This document shows, in pieces, positions 12,606 to 14,250 of a DNA stretch of 14,250 nucleotides. The stretch covers positions 1 through 14,250 of the forward strand of contig CAYXOX010000072.1 in assembly GCA_964466745.1 (NCBI GenBank). The letters are read 5' to 3'. Source of the stretch: CAYXOX01 sp964466745 (GTDB lineage: Bacteria; Pseudomonadota; Alphaproteobacteria; Rhodobacterales; Rhodobacteraceae). Positions within the stretch are counted from its first letter, which is position 1; each line of letters starts with the position of its first letter. Both the position numbers and the translations under genes were made by a program. A model generated the notes under the pieces. The model ran no database searches and was not told the DNA's origin. It saw only the letters and a list, made by a program, of their open reading frames with translations.

Positions 12606-12632
12606 TTGACGCCCCCCGGCAGCCCCCATAAC
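12606..12632 (+). promoter_or_regulatory. Candidate promoter of the ilv leader and ilvB
   Basis: TTGACG (12606-12611) and CATAAC (12627-12632) are separated by 15 bases, which is shorter than ideal. The expected transcript start near 12640 would put the leader-peptide Shine-Dalgarno very near the 5' end, as is usual for amino-acid attenuators. Confidence 0.45.
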
Positions 12633-12658
12633 GTGGCGAGCGAAATGGAGGTGTCGGC

Positions 12659-12706
12659 ATGTCGTCGCTCGTAATCATCGTGGGGAAAAGGCGCATGGGC
12701 CGGTAA
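12659..12706 (+). CDS. ilv operon leader peptide (branched-chain amino acid attenuator)
   Basis: 15 residues, MSSLVIIVGKRRMGR, ending in TAA. A strong Shine-Dalgarno GGAGG (12647-12651) stands 7 bases before the ATG. Five consecutive control codons read Leu-Val-Ile-Ile-Val (12668-12682), the end-product amino acids of the pathway that acetolactate synthase begins. The peptide lies 126 bases upstream of ilvB and directly before an antiterminator/terminator pair. When Leu, Val or Ile charged tRNA is short, the ribosome stalls on these codons and the terminator should not form. The peptide itself is presumably not functional. There is no homology evidence, only codon content, Shine-Dalgarno and context, but together they are convincing. 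Confidence 0.88.
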   Translation: MSSLVIIVGKRRMGR

Positions 12707-12734
12707 CGGTACCCATATCACCACCCGATGCGCC
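12690..12734 (+). promoter_or_regulatory. Antiterminator helix of the ilv attenuator
   Basis: GGCGCAT (12690-12696), just after the control codons, is fully complementary to ATGCGCC (12728-12734). The latter overlaps the 5' arm of the terminator (12732-12738), so the two helices exclude each other. A third hairpin, ATGGG+CCG (12695-12702) with CGG+CCCAT (12707-12716) around the leader stop codon, can form when the ribosome does not stall and competes with the antiterminator. Confidence 0.75.
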
Positions 12735-12760
12735 CCCGACTGACCGCCGGGGGCTTTTTT
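12732..12760 (+). terminator. Intrinsic terminator of the ilv attenuator
   Basis: GCCCCCG (12732-12738) pairs with CGGGGGC (12748-12754) around a 9-base loop, and is followed at once by TTTTTT (12755-12760). This is the only textbook T-tailed intrinsic terminator in the window. It lies before ilvB, so it must be regulated. Confidence 0.9.
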
Positions 12761-12832
12761 ATGCGCGGCGCCATGAAGTGGCAAACCGACACGACTTGGC
12801 GCGATCGACCGGAACAGGAGCGAGAGAGACAG

Positions 12833-14250
<1,418 letters not shown>

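Noticed and set aside
12448..12696. 82-codon open frame on the minus strand across parS-proximal DNA and the ilv leader
   Set aside because: It runs antisense to the well-supported leader peptide and through the AT-rich island, has low-complexity Arg/Gly composition and no Shine-Dalgarno.
12640..12832. Riboswitch in front of ilvB
   Set aside because: The leader peptide with control codons and the mutually exclusive helices explain the region fully; no known aptamer core is visible.

Overview
The window is high-GC (roughly 70%) chromosomal DNA from an alphaproteobacterium, most likely a member of the Rhodobacteraceae. The grounds are codon use, a TakP-type TRAP transporter, an AHAS with the alphaproteobacterial GEAS motif, and an intergenic double-hairpin element with the CCGAGGTATTT/CCAAAG core that I associate with Rhodobacterales genomes. 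A perfect 16-bp parS palindrome argues for the main chromosome, in the origin-proximal part.

Layout. (1) 1-302, minus: the 5' part of rpsB with its leader and probable promoter. (2) 469-2527: two divergent genes for exported proteins, a HupE/UreJ-like membrane protein and a DUF4198-type periplasmic protein. Their predicted ATG starts share one CATG, and both predicted mature proteins begin His-Glu-Val. (3) 2697-4525, plus: psuK-psuG, with an ATGA overlap, for pseudouridine breakdown. (4) 4624-5361, plus: a DUF502 membrane protein. (5) 5502-5557: the REP-like element between convergent genes. (6) 5618-10112, minus: a complete tripartite TRAP transporter (binding protein, small permease, large permease). 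The binding protein keeps the TakP 2-oxoacid ligand residues, and two strong hairpins lie between its gene and the permease genes. (7) 10430-12373, plus: two tandem paralogous lipoproteins that look like TbpB-type beta-barrel surface lipoproteins. (8) 12374-12832: a regulatory stretch with a terminator-like hairpin, parS, a 35-bp AT-rich island, and a complete ilv attenuator (promoter, 15-residue leader peptide with Leu-Val-Ile-Ile-Val, antiterminator, T-tailed terminator). (9) 12833-14250, plus: the 5' part of ilvB, cut by the window end.

Most of the window is housekeeping or catabolic metabolism: protein synthesis, branched-chain amino acid synthesis, nucleoside salvage and organic-acid uptake. 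The most interesting items are the ilv leader, the parS site with its AT-rich neighbour, the tandem TbpB-like lipoproteins with a conserved CxxxC, the divergent pair with N-terminal histidine, and the hairpin pair inside the TRAP operon. I saw no phage, insertion sequence, CRISPR array, tRNA or rRNA.
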